Shown: positions 17,220 through 25,396 of the stretch, piece after piece
Numbering within the stretch: position 1 is the first letter of the stretch
Layout: every line of letters begins with the position of its first letter
NCBI GenBank assembly: GCA_900314165.1
Contig: OMUE01000110.1
Span: 1 to 63,480 of the forward strand
DNA: 63,480 nucleotides
Reading direction: 5' to 3'
Source: an uncultured Acidaminococcus sp.
GTDB taxonomy: Bacteria; Bacillota_C; Negativicutes; Acidaminococcales; Acidaminococcaceae
Made by a program: the position numbers and the translations under genes
The notes under the pieces: model-generated
What the model saw: the letters and a program-made list of their open reading frames with translations, nothing else
Told to the model about the DNA's origin: nothing
The model's database searches: none

Positions 17220-19568
17220 ATGGCAATTGGGATATTCTTTCTTGCATTATTAGTCTTGCTCGTAATCGCCGTACCTGTGGGCGGGGTATTCTCCCTGCTG
17301 GCCATGCTGCCCAACCTGACAAACAGCAGCTTCACCTTTGGCGCCAGCGACGTAGCCCGGGCCATGTTCTCCGGACTGAACAGCTTCACTCTTCTGGCCG
17401 TGCCCATGTTCATGGTGTCCGGTATGATTATGGCCAGAGGCGGTATCTCTGAAAAGCTGTTCAACTTCTTTGGGTATTTCATTGGCAACAAGACGGCGGG
17501 ATTCCCCTGTGCCGTAGTCGTGACCTGCATGTTCTATGCGGCTATCTCCGGTTCTTCTCCGGCCACGGTATCCGCGGTAGGCGCTATGACCATTCCGTTC
17601 CTGGTATCCATGGGCTATGATAAGGTCTTTGCTACCTCTATTGTAACAGTGGCCGGCGGTCTGGGCGTTATCATCCCTCCCAGCATTTCCTACATCGTCT
17701 ATGCCTCTGTAGCTAATACCTCTCCGTCCAAACTGTTCATCGCCGGCATCATCCCCGGCATCCTTATCGGCGTAGCCCTCATGATTTACTGCTACATTTA
17801 CTGCAAGAAACATGGGGAAGACCGGGAAAAGCTGCAGAAGAGTTATGAAGCTCTGCATAACAAAGGGCTGTGGACTCTGTTTAAAGAAAGCTTCTTCGCC
17901 CTCATGACTCCTGTCATCATCCTGGGCACCATTTATAGTGGCGTGTGCTCTCCTACGGAAGCTGCTGTCATCAGCGTATTCTACGGGCTGTTCGTCTGCC
18001 TGTTTGTGTACAGATCTATTAAAGTCCAAAATCTCGGCACTGTATTTATGGAAGGTGCCAAGACCTATGTGAACATCCTGTTTGTAATCGCTGCAGCTTC
18101 TGCGTTTGCAAAAGTACTGACCCTGCTGCGGTATCCTCAGACTATCAGCCAGGCTGTGCTGGCTATTTCCGACAATAAATACGTCGTGCTGCTGATCATG
18201 AACATGGTTATGTTGGTCTGCGGCATGTTTATCGACAATATCCCCAACATCATGATCCTGACCCCCATTATGGTGCCTGTGACTACGGCGCTGGGTGTGG
18301 ATCCCGTCCACTTCGGCATCATTATGACCTGCAACCTGGCTATCGGCATGGTGACCCCTCCTATGGGCATCAACCTGTTCGTGGCTTCCGGTATGACGAA
18401 GATCCCTATGCTGAAACTGGCAAGAGCCGTCGTACCCTTCCTGGTTACATTCCTGATTTCTCTGGGTCTCATTACGAATATTCCCGGTATTTCCATGAAC
18501 CTGGTCAGCGCCCTGTCCAAGAATGAGAAACCGAAGGTAGCTGCCAGCGTAGGCAATGCCCTGGATGCGGATGCCGATGAATACGGCAAACATATTGCGG
18601 CCATCGACCCCAATGAGATTCCCGGGGAATATCGTTGGAGAGCAGCTATGACCGTAGCGGATTCTTCCATCAACTATAAGATGGTGGCAGAATTTGCCCA
18701 CCTGATCAAGGAAAAATCCGGCGGCAAGATTACCGTAGACCTGTATCCCAGCGGCCAGTTGGGCAATACCACGGAATTTACGGAAGCCGTTGTCAGCGGT
18801 TCCATCGAAATCGGTACCGGTATGACTACGGACCTGGTGGACTTCATTCCTCAGTATGCTGTATTTGATATGCCGAACCTGTTTGATGATGTGGCGCAGA
18901 TGCGTGCCGTCATGCACAGTGACTTCGTCAAGACTATGAATGAATATTGCAACGCCGGTGGCATCCAGATGCTGGGTTACTCCGATGCCGGGTTCCGTCA
19001 GCTGACTTCTAATAAACCTGTGCACAAACTGGCTGATCTGAGTGGTCAGAAAATCCGCGTTATGACGAATAAATACCATGTAGCCTACTGGAATGCCGTA
19101 GGGGCAGCGCCTACTCCCATGCAGTTTACGGAAGTGTTCATGGGCCTGCAGCAGGGGACCATTGATGGTCAGGAAAACCCCTACATGAATATCGTCGGCA
19201 ACAACGTTCAGGAAGTCCAGAAGTACATTATTGAAACGAACCATGTAGGCCACATCATTACGTTCTTCATGAACAAAGACGTGTACCAGGCTCTGCCGGA
19301 TAACGTGAAGAAACTGGTTGATGAATGTGCTTTGGCTGCTACAGCCTATGGCAATGCGAAAGCCGATAGCAGCATCAAACAATATAAACAGACTTGTATT
19401 GATGCAGGCTGCCAGATTATTACGCTGGAACCAGTTGTAGTGAAAGATTTGCGGGCAAAAGGCTCCAATGTAGTATATGATATGGTCCGGAAAGACCTGG
19501 GTGAAGATATCGTAAACCAGCTCCTGAAAGCGATTGAAACGGAACGGGCTAAAGGCAAAAAGAAGTAA
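17220..19568 (+). CDS. TRAP large permease fused to its solute-binding protein (DctM-DctP)
   Basis: 782-aa single frame. Residues 1 to about 430 are a DctM permease with about 12 hydrophobic helices and typical segments (MFYAAISGSSPATVSAVG; GLGVIIPPS; GMVTPPMGINLFVA). A polar linker of about 40 residues follows, and residues about 470-778 are a DctP-type binding protein (MVAEFAHLIKEKSGGKI; FTEVFMGLQQGTIDGQENP). No signal peptide precedes the DctP part and no stop interrupts the frame. DctM and DctP are usually separate genes of about 425 and 330 aa. The binding domain would be tethered at the outer face if DctM's C-terminus is external. No separate DctP gene is seen nearby, supporting a functional fusion. 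Confidence 0.9.
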   Translation: MAIGIFFLALLVLLVIAVPVGGVFSLLAMLPNLTNSSFTFGASDVARAMFSGLNSFTLLAVPMFMVSGMIMARGGISEKLFNFFGYFIGNKTAGFPCAVVVTCMFYAAISGSSPATVSAVGAMTIPFLVSMGYDKVFATSIVTVAGGLGVIIPPSISYIVYASVANTSPSKLFIAGIIPGILIGVALMIYCYIYCKKHGEDREKLQKSYEALHNKGLWTLFKESFFALMTPVIILGTIYSGVCSPTEAAVISVFYGLFVCLFVYRSIKVQNLGTVFMEGAKTYVNILFVIAAASAFAKVLTLLRYPQTISQAVLAISDNKYVVLLIMNMVMLVCGMFIDNIPNIMILTPIMVPVTTALGVDPVHFGIIMTCNLAIGMVTPPMGINLFVASGMTKIPMLKLARAVVPFLVTFLISLGLITNIPGISMNLVSALSKNEKPKVAASVGNALDADADEYGKHIAAIDPNEIPGEYRWRAAMTVADSSINYKMVAEFAHLIKEKSGGKITVDLYPSGQLGNTTEFTEAVVSGSIEIGTGMTTDLVDFIPQYAVFDMPNLFDDVAQMRAVMHSDFVKTMNEYCNAGGIQMLGYSDAGFRQLTSNKPVHKLADLSGQKIRVMTNKYHVAYWNAVGAAPTPMQFTEVFMGLQQGTIDGQENPYMNIVGNNVQEVQKYIIETNHVGHIITFFMNKDVYQALPDNVKKLVDECALAATAYGNAKADSSIKQYKQTCIDAGCQIITLEPVVVKDLRAKGSNVVYDMVRKDLGEDIVNQLLKAIETERAKGKKK

Positions 19569-19573
19569 GCAGT

Positions 19574-19599
19574 AGGGGTGCCGGTATGGCGCCCCTTTC
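19574..19599 (+). terminator. Hairpin after the TRAP fusion gene
   Basis: AGGGGTGCC at 19574-19582 pairs with GGCGCCCCT at 19588-19596 (one G-T pair) and is followed by TTTC. It is a moderate terminator, or a partial barrier before the amidohydrolase gene. Confidence 0.6.
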
Positions 19600-19636
19600 T
19601 CATAGGGAACTTGCAGAGTAAAGAAAGGATGGAGTT

Positions 19637-20770
19637 ATGAATTTTCTGCTGAAAAACGGTACGGTTTATGATCCGGCTCTCCATGAGCTGCAAAAACGGG
19701 ATATAGCATTAGTGGACGGAAAGATCACAACGCCATCGGACACTTTGTCTTACAGGCAGATTGTGGATGCTGCGGGCTGTCTCATTACCCCGGGGCTCAT
19801 AGACTACCATACTCATTATTACGAAAAAGGCAGCGAAAATGGCGTGAATGCCGATGCTTCTTCGTTCTGTATGGGTATTACGACTGGCGTGGATGGCGGC
19901 ACCTTGGGCGTAGGAGGTTATGACCTGTTTCACGAACGGATTGTAGTTCCTGCAGATGTGCGCATCGTCAGCTATCTTCTCGCAGCCTCCGGCGGCCAGT
20001 CCAACGACCGGTATCCAGAAAATCTGGATCCGAAATATTTTGATGAAGAGAAGATCCTCCGCTTCTTTAAAAAGTACGAAGGAGAATTAGTAGGGTTGAA
20101 AACCAGGATTTCCGACAACATCATTTCAGCTGATCTGGCCCGGGAGTCTTTGAAACGGACTGTGGAAATCGCGGAAAAAGCCGGTACCAGAGTCATCGTT
20201 CATGTGACAGCCTGCAGCCTGCCTCTGGATGAACTGGCTGCCCTGTTGCGGCCGGGAGATGTAATCTGCCATATTTACCAAAATAGGGGTGTCAATACCT
20301 GTCTGGATGCAGAGGGCCATGTCCTGCCAGGACTGTGGGAAGCCCGTAAACGGGGCGTGTTGTTTGACGGCTGCAACGGCCGCAGCAATTTTGATCTGGT
20401 AACGGCCCAAAAGGCTGTGGCTCAAGGCTTTGTACCGGATATCATCAGTTCGGACAACAATATGTCCAGCTGGTTCCTGCAGCCCATGCATACCCTGCCC
20501 AGAATCCTGTCCAAGTATGTGGATTTCGGCATGAAACTGGAAGATGTACTGGACTGCGCTACTCTGGCACCGGCTAAGCTCATTGGCCGGCCGGACCTGG
20601 GAACTTTGGCAGAAGGCACGGAAGCGGACGTGGCTGTCTTCAGGCTGAAGCAGAAAGAGGTTCCTTACAGCGATATCAACGGCAATACGTTTACCGGTCA
20701 TCAGGTGCTGGTGCCGCAAATGACGTTTAAAGCCGGCCAGTGTGTGTATTGCCAGGCGGATTTCTGCTGA
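19637..20770 (+). CDS. Amidohydrolase, dihydroorotase/deacetylase-like
   Basis: 377-aa metallohydrolase with the N-terminal beta-sandwich strands and the metal motif DYHTH at residues 56-60. GLKTRIS (about 153-159) supplies the Lys usually carboxylated to bridge two metals, and ISSDNN near 273 the catalytic Asp. Downstream of the TRAP genes and upstream of an M20 hydrolase, it probably opens a cyclic amide or removes an acyl or carbamoyl group from the imported compound. Cytoplasmic. Confidence 0.85.
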   Translation: MNFLLKNGTVYDPALHELQKRDIALVDGKITTPSDTLSYRQIVDAAGCLITPGLIDYHTHYYEKGSENGVNADASSFCMGITTGVDGGTLGVGGYDLFHERIVVPADVRIVSYLLAASGGQSNDRYPENLDPKYFDEEKILRFFKKYEGELVGLKTRISDNIISADLARESLKRTVEIAEKAGTRVIVHVTACSLPLDELAALLRPGDVICHIYQNRGVNTCLDAEGHVLPGLWEARKRGVLFDGCNGRSNFDLVTAQKAVAQGFVPDIISSDNNMSSWFLQPMHTLPRILSKYVDFGMKLEDVLDCATLAPAKLIGRPDLGTLAEGTEADVAVFRLKQKEVPYSDINGNTFTGHQVLVPQMTFKAGQCVYCQADFC

Positions 20771-20832
20771 TTAGGAAATTAAATAGCTTATTTTAGCAAG
20801 TCAACTATATTATTAATGAATATCTGTTACAA

Positions 20833-20863
20833 TAAAAGCAGGTGCTTAAGCACCTGCTTTTTT
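20833..20863 (+). terminator. Intrinsic terminator between the two amidohydrolase genes
   Basis: AAAGCAGGTGC and GCACCTGCTTT pair around TTAA, followed by a T run. AGGAGGGG of the next gene begins 6-7 bases later, so the downstream gene may be attenuated. Confidence 0.85.
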
Positions 20864-20885
20864 ACATATGAGGAGGGGAATATTT

Positions 20886-22016
20886 ATGCTGAAAGAGTTT
20901 ATAGAAACGCATAAACAGGAAATCATGAATACCTGGGAGGATCTGCACAAGATTCCGGAACTGGGACGGGAAGAAGTGAAGACGTCAGCGTATCTGAAGG
21001 AGGTCTTGGCAAAGCACGGCATTGCTGCGCAGGCCATTACGCCAACCGGATTTATTGCAGAGGTGGATAGCGGAAAACCGGGGCTCACCGTGGGCCTGCG
21101 GGCGGATATGGATGCCCTGCCTTATAAGGATGAACAAGGCAAACTTTATTGCGTCCATGCCTGTGGCCACGATGCCCACATGACCATGGGCCTGTGGACG
21201 CTTATCGCCCTGAAAGAACTGGGCCTGGTAAAAAGTGGCAAGGTCCGGGGCCTGTTCCAGCCCAGTGAAGAAAAGGACAATGGGGCCATGGATATGGTGG
21301 AGGGCGGTGCTGCCAAAGGCCTGGACGAACTGTATGGCGTCCATATCCGGCCCATCCAGGAATTGCGGTATGGACAGGCTTCCCCGGCTCTGCTGCATGG
21401 GGCCCGCTATGAAGCGAAGATTACGGTGCACGGCAAAGAGGCCCACGGAGCCAGACCCCATCTGGGAGCCAATGCCATCGATGCAGCGGCCCTTATCATC
21501 ATGGCTATCAATGCCATCTGGCTGAATCCTGTGGAATCCTGGTCCTGCAAGGCTGTAAAGATCAGCGGCGGCAGCCTGGCTACGAATATCATCCCCAATG
21601 AGGCAGAAATCCTCCTGGATATCCGCTGCGCGAATAACCCACTGGTAAAAGAGCTCATGACCCGGCTGGCTACGGCTGTAAAGGGAGCGGCTGCCAGCGT
21701 AGGCTGTACAGCTGATCTGGAAGAGGTTTCCGGCGGTCCGGCAGCGGATTATGATCCGGAAGCAGTGGAGCATCTGCGCCAGGCCATTGTAAGTGTCATT
21801 GGCGAAGAAAATACTGTGGGCCCCATCGTTACTTCCGGTTCCGATGACTTCCATTGCTACCGGTATATGGATCCAAACCTGAAGACAGCGTTCCTGGCTC
21901 TGGGCACGGACGCTGCCCCCGGCCTCCACGATGTGCATATGGCCTTTAAGCACGAAGCCATGTACACCGGTATTGAGATTTTGGCTACGTGTTTGGCGGG
22001 GAGAGTAGGGGAGTAG
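20886..22016 (+). CDS. M20-family amidohydrolase (M20D, aminoacylase/IAA-amidohydrolase-like)
   Basis: 376-aa dinuclear metal hydrolase. The metal/catalytic segments are GLRADMDALP, HACGHDAHM and PSEEKDNG, with the dimerisation-domain motif GKEAHGARPHLGANAIDAA and the terminal SDDFHCY. Start ATG 20886 follows GAGGAGGGG at 20869-20877. These enzymes free an amino acid from an N-acyl conjugate. With the preceding amidohydrolase and TRAP genes it suggests use of an N-substituted amino acid or related amide. The stop is followed at once by a family C repeat. Confidence 0.88.
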   Translation: MLKEFIETHKQEIMNTWEDLHKIPELGREEVKTSAYLKEVLAKHGIAAQAITPTGFIAEVDSGKPGLTVGLRADMDALPYKDEQGKLYCVHACGHDAHMTMGLWTLIALKELGLVKSGKVRGLFQPSEEKDNGAMDMVEGGAAKGLDELYGVHIRPIQELRYGQASPALLHGARYEAKITVHGKEAHGARPHLGANAIDAAALIIMAINAIWLNPVESWSCKAVKISGGSLATNIIPNEAEILLDIRCANNPLVKELMTRLATAVKGAAASVGCTADLEEVSGGPAADYDPEAVEHLRQAIVSVIGEENTVGPIVTSGSDDFHCYRYMDPNLKTAFLALGTDAAPGLHDVHMAFKHEAMYTGIEILATCLAGRVGE

Positions 22017-22018
22017 CT

Positions 22019-22090
22019 TGTGTAAAGCGAAGAGCGAAGAGGGAAGAGCGAAGAGGCGCCTGCGGCGGACAAGGAGGTCAGCCAAGCTGA
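22019..22090. repeat. Family C purine-rich array with GGCGCCTGCGGCGG core
   Basis: GCGAAGAGCGAAGAGGGAAGAGCG units begin 3 bases after the M20 stop, followed by the GC core (22055-22068) and then an AAGGAGGTCAGCCAAGCTGAC tail (GTCAGC / GCTGAC hairpin) that is also present at 24746-24757 in diverged form. Confidence 0.7.
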
Positions 22091-22516
22091 CATAATTTCC
22101 GTGAAATACAGAATATAATCCTGGAATTTTCATAAATTCCGTAAAATTATTTACAATATAGGAACGGACAAAAAATATAATTGTGAACTAAATGTGAACC
22201 ACTATACACGAACAAATAAATAAGTATAATAAAGATAGTTCGAAAATATACGAACAAAATTCTAAAGAAATCTCCTTATGAAACTCCTTTAAATAGAGAA
22301 TGACAAAACCCTTGCAAAAATGCAGGATATGTTGGCACAGCAGCATATCCTGCATTTTTGCATCCATAAAGCAGTGAAAAGCGAAGAGGGAAGAGCGAAA
22401 AGGCGCCTGCGGCGGGCAAGGTGTGAAGATGACATATGACTTCCCGTGCGGAGCACCGCTAGCCCACTAGCAACTAGCAACTAGCCCACTAGCTAATATC
22501 CCCTAATCCCTAACAA
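22091..22516. other. Gene-free stretch of about 430 bases: AT-rich part, terminator, repeat arrays
   Basis: 22091-22300 is AT-rich without a usable ORF. A strong hairpin pairs TGCAAAAATGCAGGATATG (22313-22331) with its complement at 22344-22362. From 22370 comes a family C array with the GGCGCCTGCGGCGGGCAAGG core (22402-22421), then tandem CTAGCAA/CTAGCCCA units (22459-22491) and TAATCCCTAA units up to the minus-strand gene end. I see no RNA gene. Confidence 0.6.
22313..22362. terminator. Strong hairpin, probable bidirectional terminator
   Basis: About 19-bp perfect stem with a 12-base loop and A/T-rich flanks. It could stop the minus-strand exported-protein transcript after it passes the repeat array. 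Confidence 0.7.
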
Positions 22517-23416
22517 CTATCTCCTATGGTGATGCCGGGGTGGCGGCGGGGGAGGTCTGTGATAGTGATGTCGATGGTAGTAGTAGGGCCCCCAGGACGG
22601 CCAGGGATCCCAGAAATCATCGTAGAACATCAGGCGCTCTATATACAGCTGGCGTACATAGGACGCATAGGCCAGCCGTTGGAGATCTTCCTTTGTGACT
22701 ACGGAGAGGGTTCGGGCCTCCGTACCTTTTTGGTCCCCTATGACATAGTCTACCAGGATGTTCGTCTTGCCGGTGGCTACGGGTTCGATGTAGAGTTTGT
22801 CATCCACCTTGGCCACCGCCTCATCCATACTTTTGGCTGTGACTTCCAAGGGCACGTTTCCCGGTACTTCTATGCGTACGAAGCCCTTGTTTCCTAAGCC
22901 AAGGTAGCGGGGATACACGATGAGCCGGCTTTTCTTCAGCAGCTTTTCCGCACTGCCGTAGATCATGCCCGGCTTGTCTCCATCCAGCCGCCACACGGAG
23001 CTTTTATCCTTGGCAATGTAGAAATCCCCTTTTTCCTCATGGGTTGCAGCATCATAGGCCCTGATGTGGCGGAAATATTTGTCCGTCAGGTCTTTGTCCA
23101 GCCGCAGGTAATAGGCTTCCTGCTTGTCAGGCAGCCCTGTAAGCTGGGGATTCAGGCCCTTCAATAGCTCCGTAGTCCATTCATAGGTCCTGCCCTTGGT
23201 CAGGTAGTACTTCTCAATGAGCTTTTGGTCTCTTCCTGCCATAGGATCTACTCTGGGCGCAGGGGCCTTTTTCACTGCTGCGGCTGCAGCCGGTGCTGCT
23301 GTCTCTGTCTTAGCCGCAGGAGCAGGGGAAGTATCCGCTGCCTGGCTGGCCAGGGGATGGCTCACCAGCAGCAGACCCAGCAGGACAGCTTGCCATATTC
23401 TGCCATATAGCTTCAT
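22517..23416 (-). CDS. Exported protein of unknown function with His/Pro-rich C-terminal tail
   Basis: 299 aa. A Sec signal peptide (hydrophobic core residues 8-20, likely cut after SQA at 24-26) is followed by an Ala/Pro-rich linker (30-55), then a domain of about 200 residues that includes LYIEPVATGKTNILVDY, a beta-rich segment recalling pilus-assembly or secretin N-terminal domains. The last 25 residues are Tyr/His then a proline run and a basic His tail, which may bind metal or envelope polymer. Ribosome site AAGGAGG upstream. I do not recognise the family. No partner gene is adjacent. Confidence 0.75.
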   Translation of the reverse strand: MKLYGRIWQAVLLGLLLVSHPLASQAADTSPAPAAKTETAAPAAAAAVKKAPAPRVDPMAGRDQKLIEKYYLTKGRTYEWTTELLKGLNPQLTGLPDKQEAYYLRLDKDLTDKYFRHIRAYDAATHEEKGDFYIAKDKSSVWRLDGDKPGMIYGSAEKLLKKSRLIVYPRYLGLGNKGFVRIEVPGNVPLEVTAKSMDEAVAKVDDKLYIEPVATGKTNILVDYVIGDQKGTEARTLSVVTKEDLQRLAYASYVRQLYIERLMFYDDFWDPWPSWGPYYYHRHHYHRPPPPPPRHHHRR

Positions 23417-23471
23417 AGAATTCCCTCCTTGATCTAGTATAGAAAACCGTAATTAACTTTCATATTCAACT

Positions 23472-23590
23472 CCGTAGGGGTTTTCCAGAGGGGCCGCAGG
23501 CCCCGGCGGCAAACCCGCATCCAGGCTATTCAACAAGATTAACGGGCGCACCGCCGCTACGCTCTGGGGCGCCCCTACGGGTTAGTGCAA
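23472..23590. repeat. Family B element, diverged copy
   Basis: It starts TCCGTAGGGG, ends GCCCCTACGGGTTAGTGCAA, and has an internal hairpin GGGGCCGCAGGCCCC. The outer ends match the copies at 7564 and 37948, while the middle differs. Confidence 0.75.
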
Positions 23591-23695
23591 TATGAAAGTT
23601 ATTCGTGGTTTGTCGTACTAGTTTAATCAGCAATATTATAAGAATGATATTTCGATTAAAGAATACCACGAATAGGAGGGGATATCTAGTACAAT

Positions 23696-23745
23696 GTCCG
23701 CCCTTTTCAAGGGCGGGGGACCAGCCGAAGGCTGGTGGTGGGTTC
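23696..23745. repeat. Family A half element
   Basis: GTCCGCCCTTTTCAAGGGCG is followed by GGGGACC, a small CAGCC-GAAG-GCTG hairpin and GGTGGTGGGTTC, matching the right half of 6781-6920. Confidence 0.8.
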
Positions 23746-23863
23746 AGCGGAGGGTTCGTAATTAATGTCTTTTTATCTTACTTGATGGTATAATACAGCT
23801 AGCATAGAATTTGGCAGGTCCGGTCATTCTGTCAGATATTTTATACATAAAAGGAGAGCTATT

Positions 23864-24637
23864 ATGAGCGAAAAAGGGAAAAAATTCAGGGAGCTGTTAA
23901 AAAAAGATAAAATCATCATTGCCCCCGGCATTACGACACCACTATTGGCGAAACTGGTGCAGAAGAATGGATTTGAACTGGCCTATCTGAGCGGGACCAC
24001 ATTGTCCCGTATGAATCTGTATTTGACCGATATCAACACGGTGACGGTGGAAGAAGATCTGAAGATGCTGAAGCGGATTAATGATCTGATCGATATTCCC
24101 CTGCTGGTGGACGTGGATACGGGTACCGGCGATACCCTGGATGCCTTCCGGACCAGCCGGGTTTATTCCCGACTGGGCGTAGGCGGCATTATCATTGGGG
24201 ATCAGAAAAAGCATAAGAACAGTGACGAACCGGACAATTTCCGTTCCCTGACCGTAGAAGAAATGTGCGCGAAGCTGAAGGCTTTGATTGATGGCACCAT
24301 GGATCCGGATATGGTCATCGTAGCCCGGACGGATACCCTTGCCAGAAGCGGCATTGACGAAGCTATTGCGAGAGCCAATGCTTATGCGGATGCCGGAGCC
24401 GACATGGTCCTGGTGGAAGCTCCCAGCAATCTGGCCATGATGAAGCGGATTCCTAAGGAAGTCAAGGTTCCTGTCCTCATTGACCTGTTTGCTCACAGCC
24501 GGACCCCTATCGTGACCGTTGCTGAATTGGAAGACATGGGCTACAAGATTGCCATCTATAATAACGCTCCCGTCCAGGCTGCTCTTCAAGGTGCCCAGAA
24601 TCTGTTGCAGCATCTGAAGACTTATGGGACGGTGTGA
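23864..24637 (+). CDS. PEP mutase/isocitrate lyase superfamily protein lacking the catalytic Cys motif
   Basis: 257-aa TIM-barrel protein closely aligned, without gaps, to the first 250 residues of the lyase at 14365. The metal-binding DVDTGTGD (83-90) and VARTD are kept, but EDQ-KRCGH is replaced: Glu112 is Gly, Cys120 is Ser and His122 is Glu (GDQKKHKNSDE). The C-terminal extension of about 35 residues is also absent. Loss of the loop Cys means it is unlikely to be a methylisocitrate-type lyase; phosphonopyruvate hydrolase, oxaloacetate decarboxylase or a different C-C lyase are open. It stands alone with its own promoter. Confidence 0.83.
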   Translation: MSEKGKKFRELLKKDKIIIAPGITTPLLAKLVQKNGFELAYLSGTTLSRMNLYLTDINTVTVEEDLKMLKRINDLIDIPLLVDVDTGTGDTLDAFRTSRVYSRLGVGGIIIGDQKKHKNSDEPDNFRSLTVEEMCAKLKALIDGTMDPDMVIVARTDTLARSGIDEAIARANAYADAGADMVLVEAPSNLAMMKRIPKEVKVPVLIDLFAHSRTPIVTVAELEDMGYKIAIYNNAPVQAALQGAQNLLQHLKTYGTV

Positions 24638-24699
24638 GAATCTCAAACTTTTTGGCCTTTAGTCTCAGGCCGAAGGATAGAAGAGGCTGTGAAAAAATA

Positions 24700-24757
24700 G
24701 TGAAGAGCGAAGAGTGAAGAGGCGCCTGCGGCGGGCAAGGAAGTCAGCCATGCTGAC
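24700..24757. repeat. Family C purine-rich array with GC core
   Basis: GTGAAGAGCGAAGAGTGAAGAGG runs into the GGCGCCTGCGGCGGGCAAGG core (24720-24739) and AAGTCAGCCATGCTGAC. It lies between the lyase-like gene and the terminator. Confidence 0.7.
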
Positions 24758-24761
24758 AATA

Positions 24762-24806
24762 AAAAGGAGCTGTGAAAACTATTTTTTCACAGCTTCTTTT
24801 TTCTTA
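24762..24806 (+). terminator. Intrinsic terminator after the lyase-like gene
   Basis: AAAAAGGAGCTGTGAAAA pairs with TTTTCACAGCTTCTTTTT, with one mismatch/bulge, and a T run follows. The string GAGGCTGTGAAAAAATAG at 24684-24701 repeats its left arm upstream of the family C array, as if the array had been inserted into the terminator. Confidence 0.85.
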
Positions 24807-24849
24807 AAAATTTTGTGATTAAAACTTAAGAAAAGTCAGAGTAATCTAA

Positions 24850-24878
24850 TTGACATACTGTTATAACAGTTATACAAT
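24850..24878 (+). promoter_or_regulatory. Promoter with a perfect palindromic operator in the spacer
   Basis: A consensus -35 TTGACA (24850-24855) and a -10 TACAAT (24873-24878) are 17 bases apart. ACTGTTATAACAGT at 24857-24870 is a perfect 14-base palindrome occupying almost the whole spacer, so a bound dimer would exclude RNA polymerase. The operon encodes a GntR/FCD regulator (26459-27139), the obvious candidate to bind here. Confidence 0.75.
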
Positions 24879-24915
24879 ATACACAACGAGATACCGCTCA
24901 TAAGGAGGATGCAAA

Positions 24916-25386
24916 ATGAGTGATAAGGGAACGGAATTATTAGAATTGGAAAAAGAACTTCAAGTACCGTCTTTGTCCAATGCAGATTGCTTAGCCATCG
25001 GGCTGGCAGCTGTGGAATACATCAAAGAGGCCGGCAAGCCCGGTGTGTACATTGAAGTGCGGAGAGGTGCTTATACGATATTCTCCTACTGCATGGAAGG
25101 TGCCAATTGGGATAACCAACTGTTTGCAGACCGGAAAATCAATACGGTGACGAAATTCGAACATTGCTCCATGTATGCAGCCATCAAGTATGAATCCAAG
25201 GGTAGAAAGTTCTACGATTACTACTCTCCCCAGGAATACCAATGCAAGGGTGGGGCGTTCCCCTTGAGCATTCCCAGCACGGGCATGGTAGGCGCTATCG
25301 GCGTTTCCGGGTTGTCCGCAGAAGAAGATCATGGCGTAGCTGTAGAAGCAATTCGCAGATTCCTGAAACATAAAGCTGAAGCGTAA
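24916..25386 (+). CDS. UPF0303 / HbpS-like (heme-degrading-domain) family protein
   Basis: 156-aa soluble protein of the PF03928-type fold (HbpS, GlcG, UPF0303). The family pattern is visible in PGVYIEVRRGAYTIFSYC, then NTVTKFEHCSMYAAIKYE and the Gly-rich end GAFPLSIPSTGMVGAIGVSGL. Members are often beside glycolate, dicarboxylate or sugar-acid genes and their chemistry is unsettled. First gene of an operon followed by a Gfo/Idh/MocA dehydrogenase (10-base gap), a GntR regulator and a Tct transporter. Confidence 0.8.
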   Translation: MSDKGTELLELEKELQVPSLSNADCLAIGLAAVEYIKEAGKPGVYIEVRRGAYTIFSYCMEGANWDNQLFADRKINTVTKFEHCSMYAAIKYESKGRKFYDYYSPQEYQCKGGAFPLSIPSTGMVGAIGVSGLSAEEDHGVAVEAIRRFLKHKAEA

Positions 25387-25396
25387 GGAGAAAAGG

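Larger units (their letters stand above)
23417..23863. other. Gene-free stretch of 447 bases between divergent genes
   Basis: It holds a diverged family B element (23472-23590), a family A half element (23696-23745), and a TATAAT at 23789-23794 that is the likely -10 box for the lyase-like gene (the -35 is weak, TGTCTT at 23766-23771). AAGGAG at 23852-23857 is that gene's ribosome site. No gene is seen. Confidence 0.6.

Noticed and set aside
17250..19382. 710-codon minus-strand frame over the TRAP fusion gene
   Set aside because: Shadow of the real gene: low-complexity His/Gly/Gln-rich composition and no recognisable domain.
23605..23793. 62-codon frame upstream of the Cys-less lyase-like gene
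   Set aside because: It runs through a family A half element and a promoter region; no family and no spaced ribosome site.
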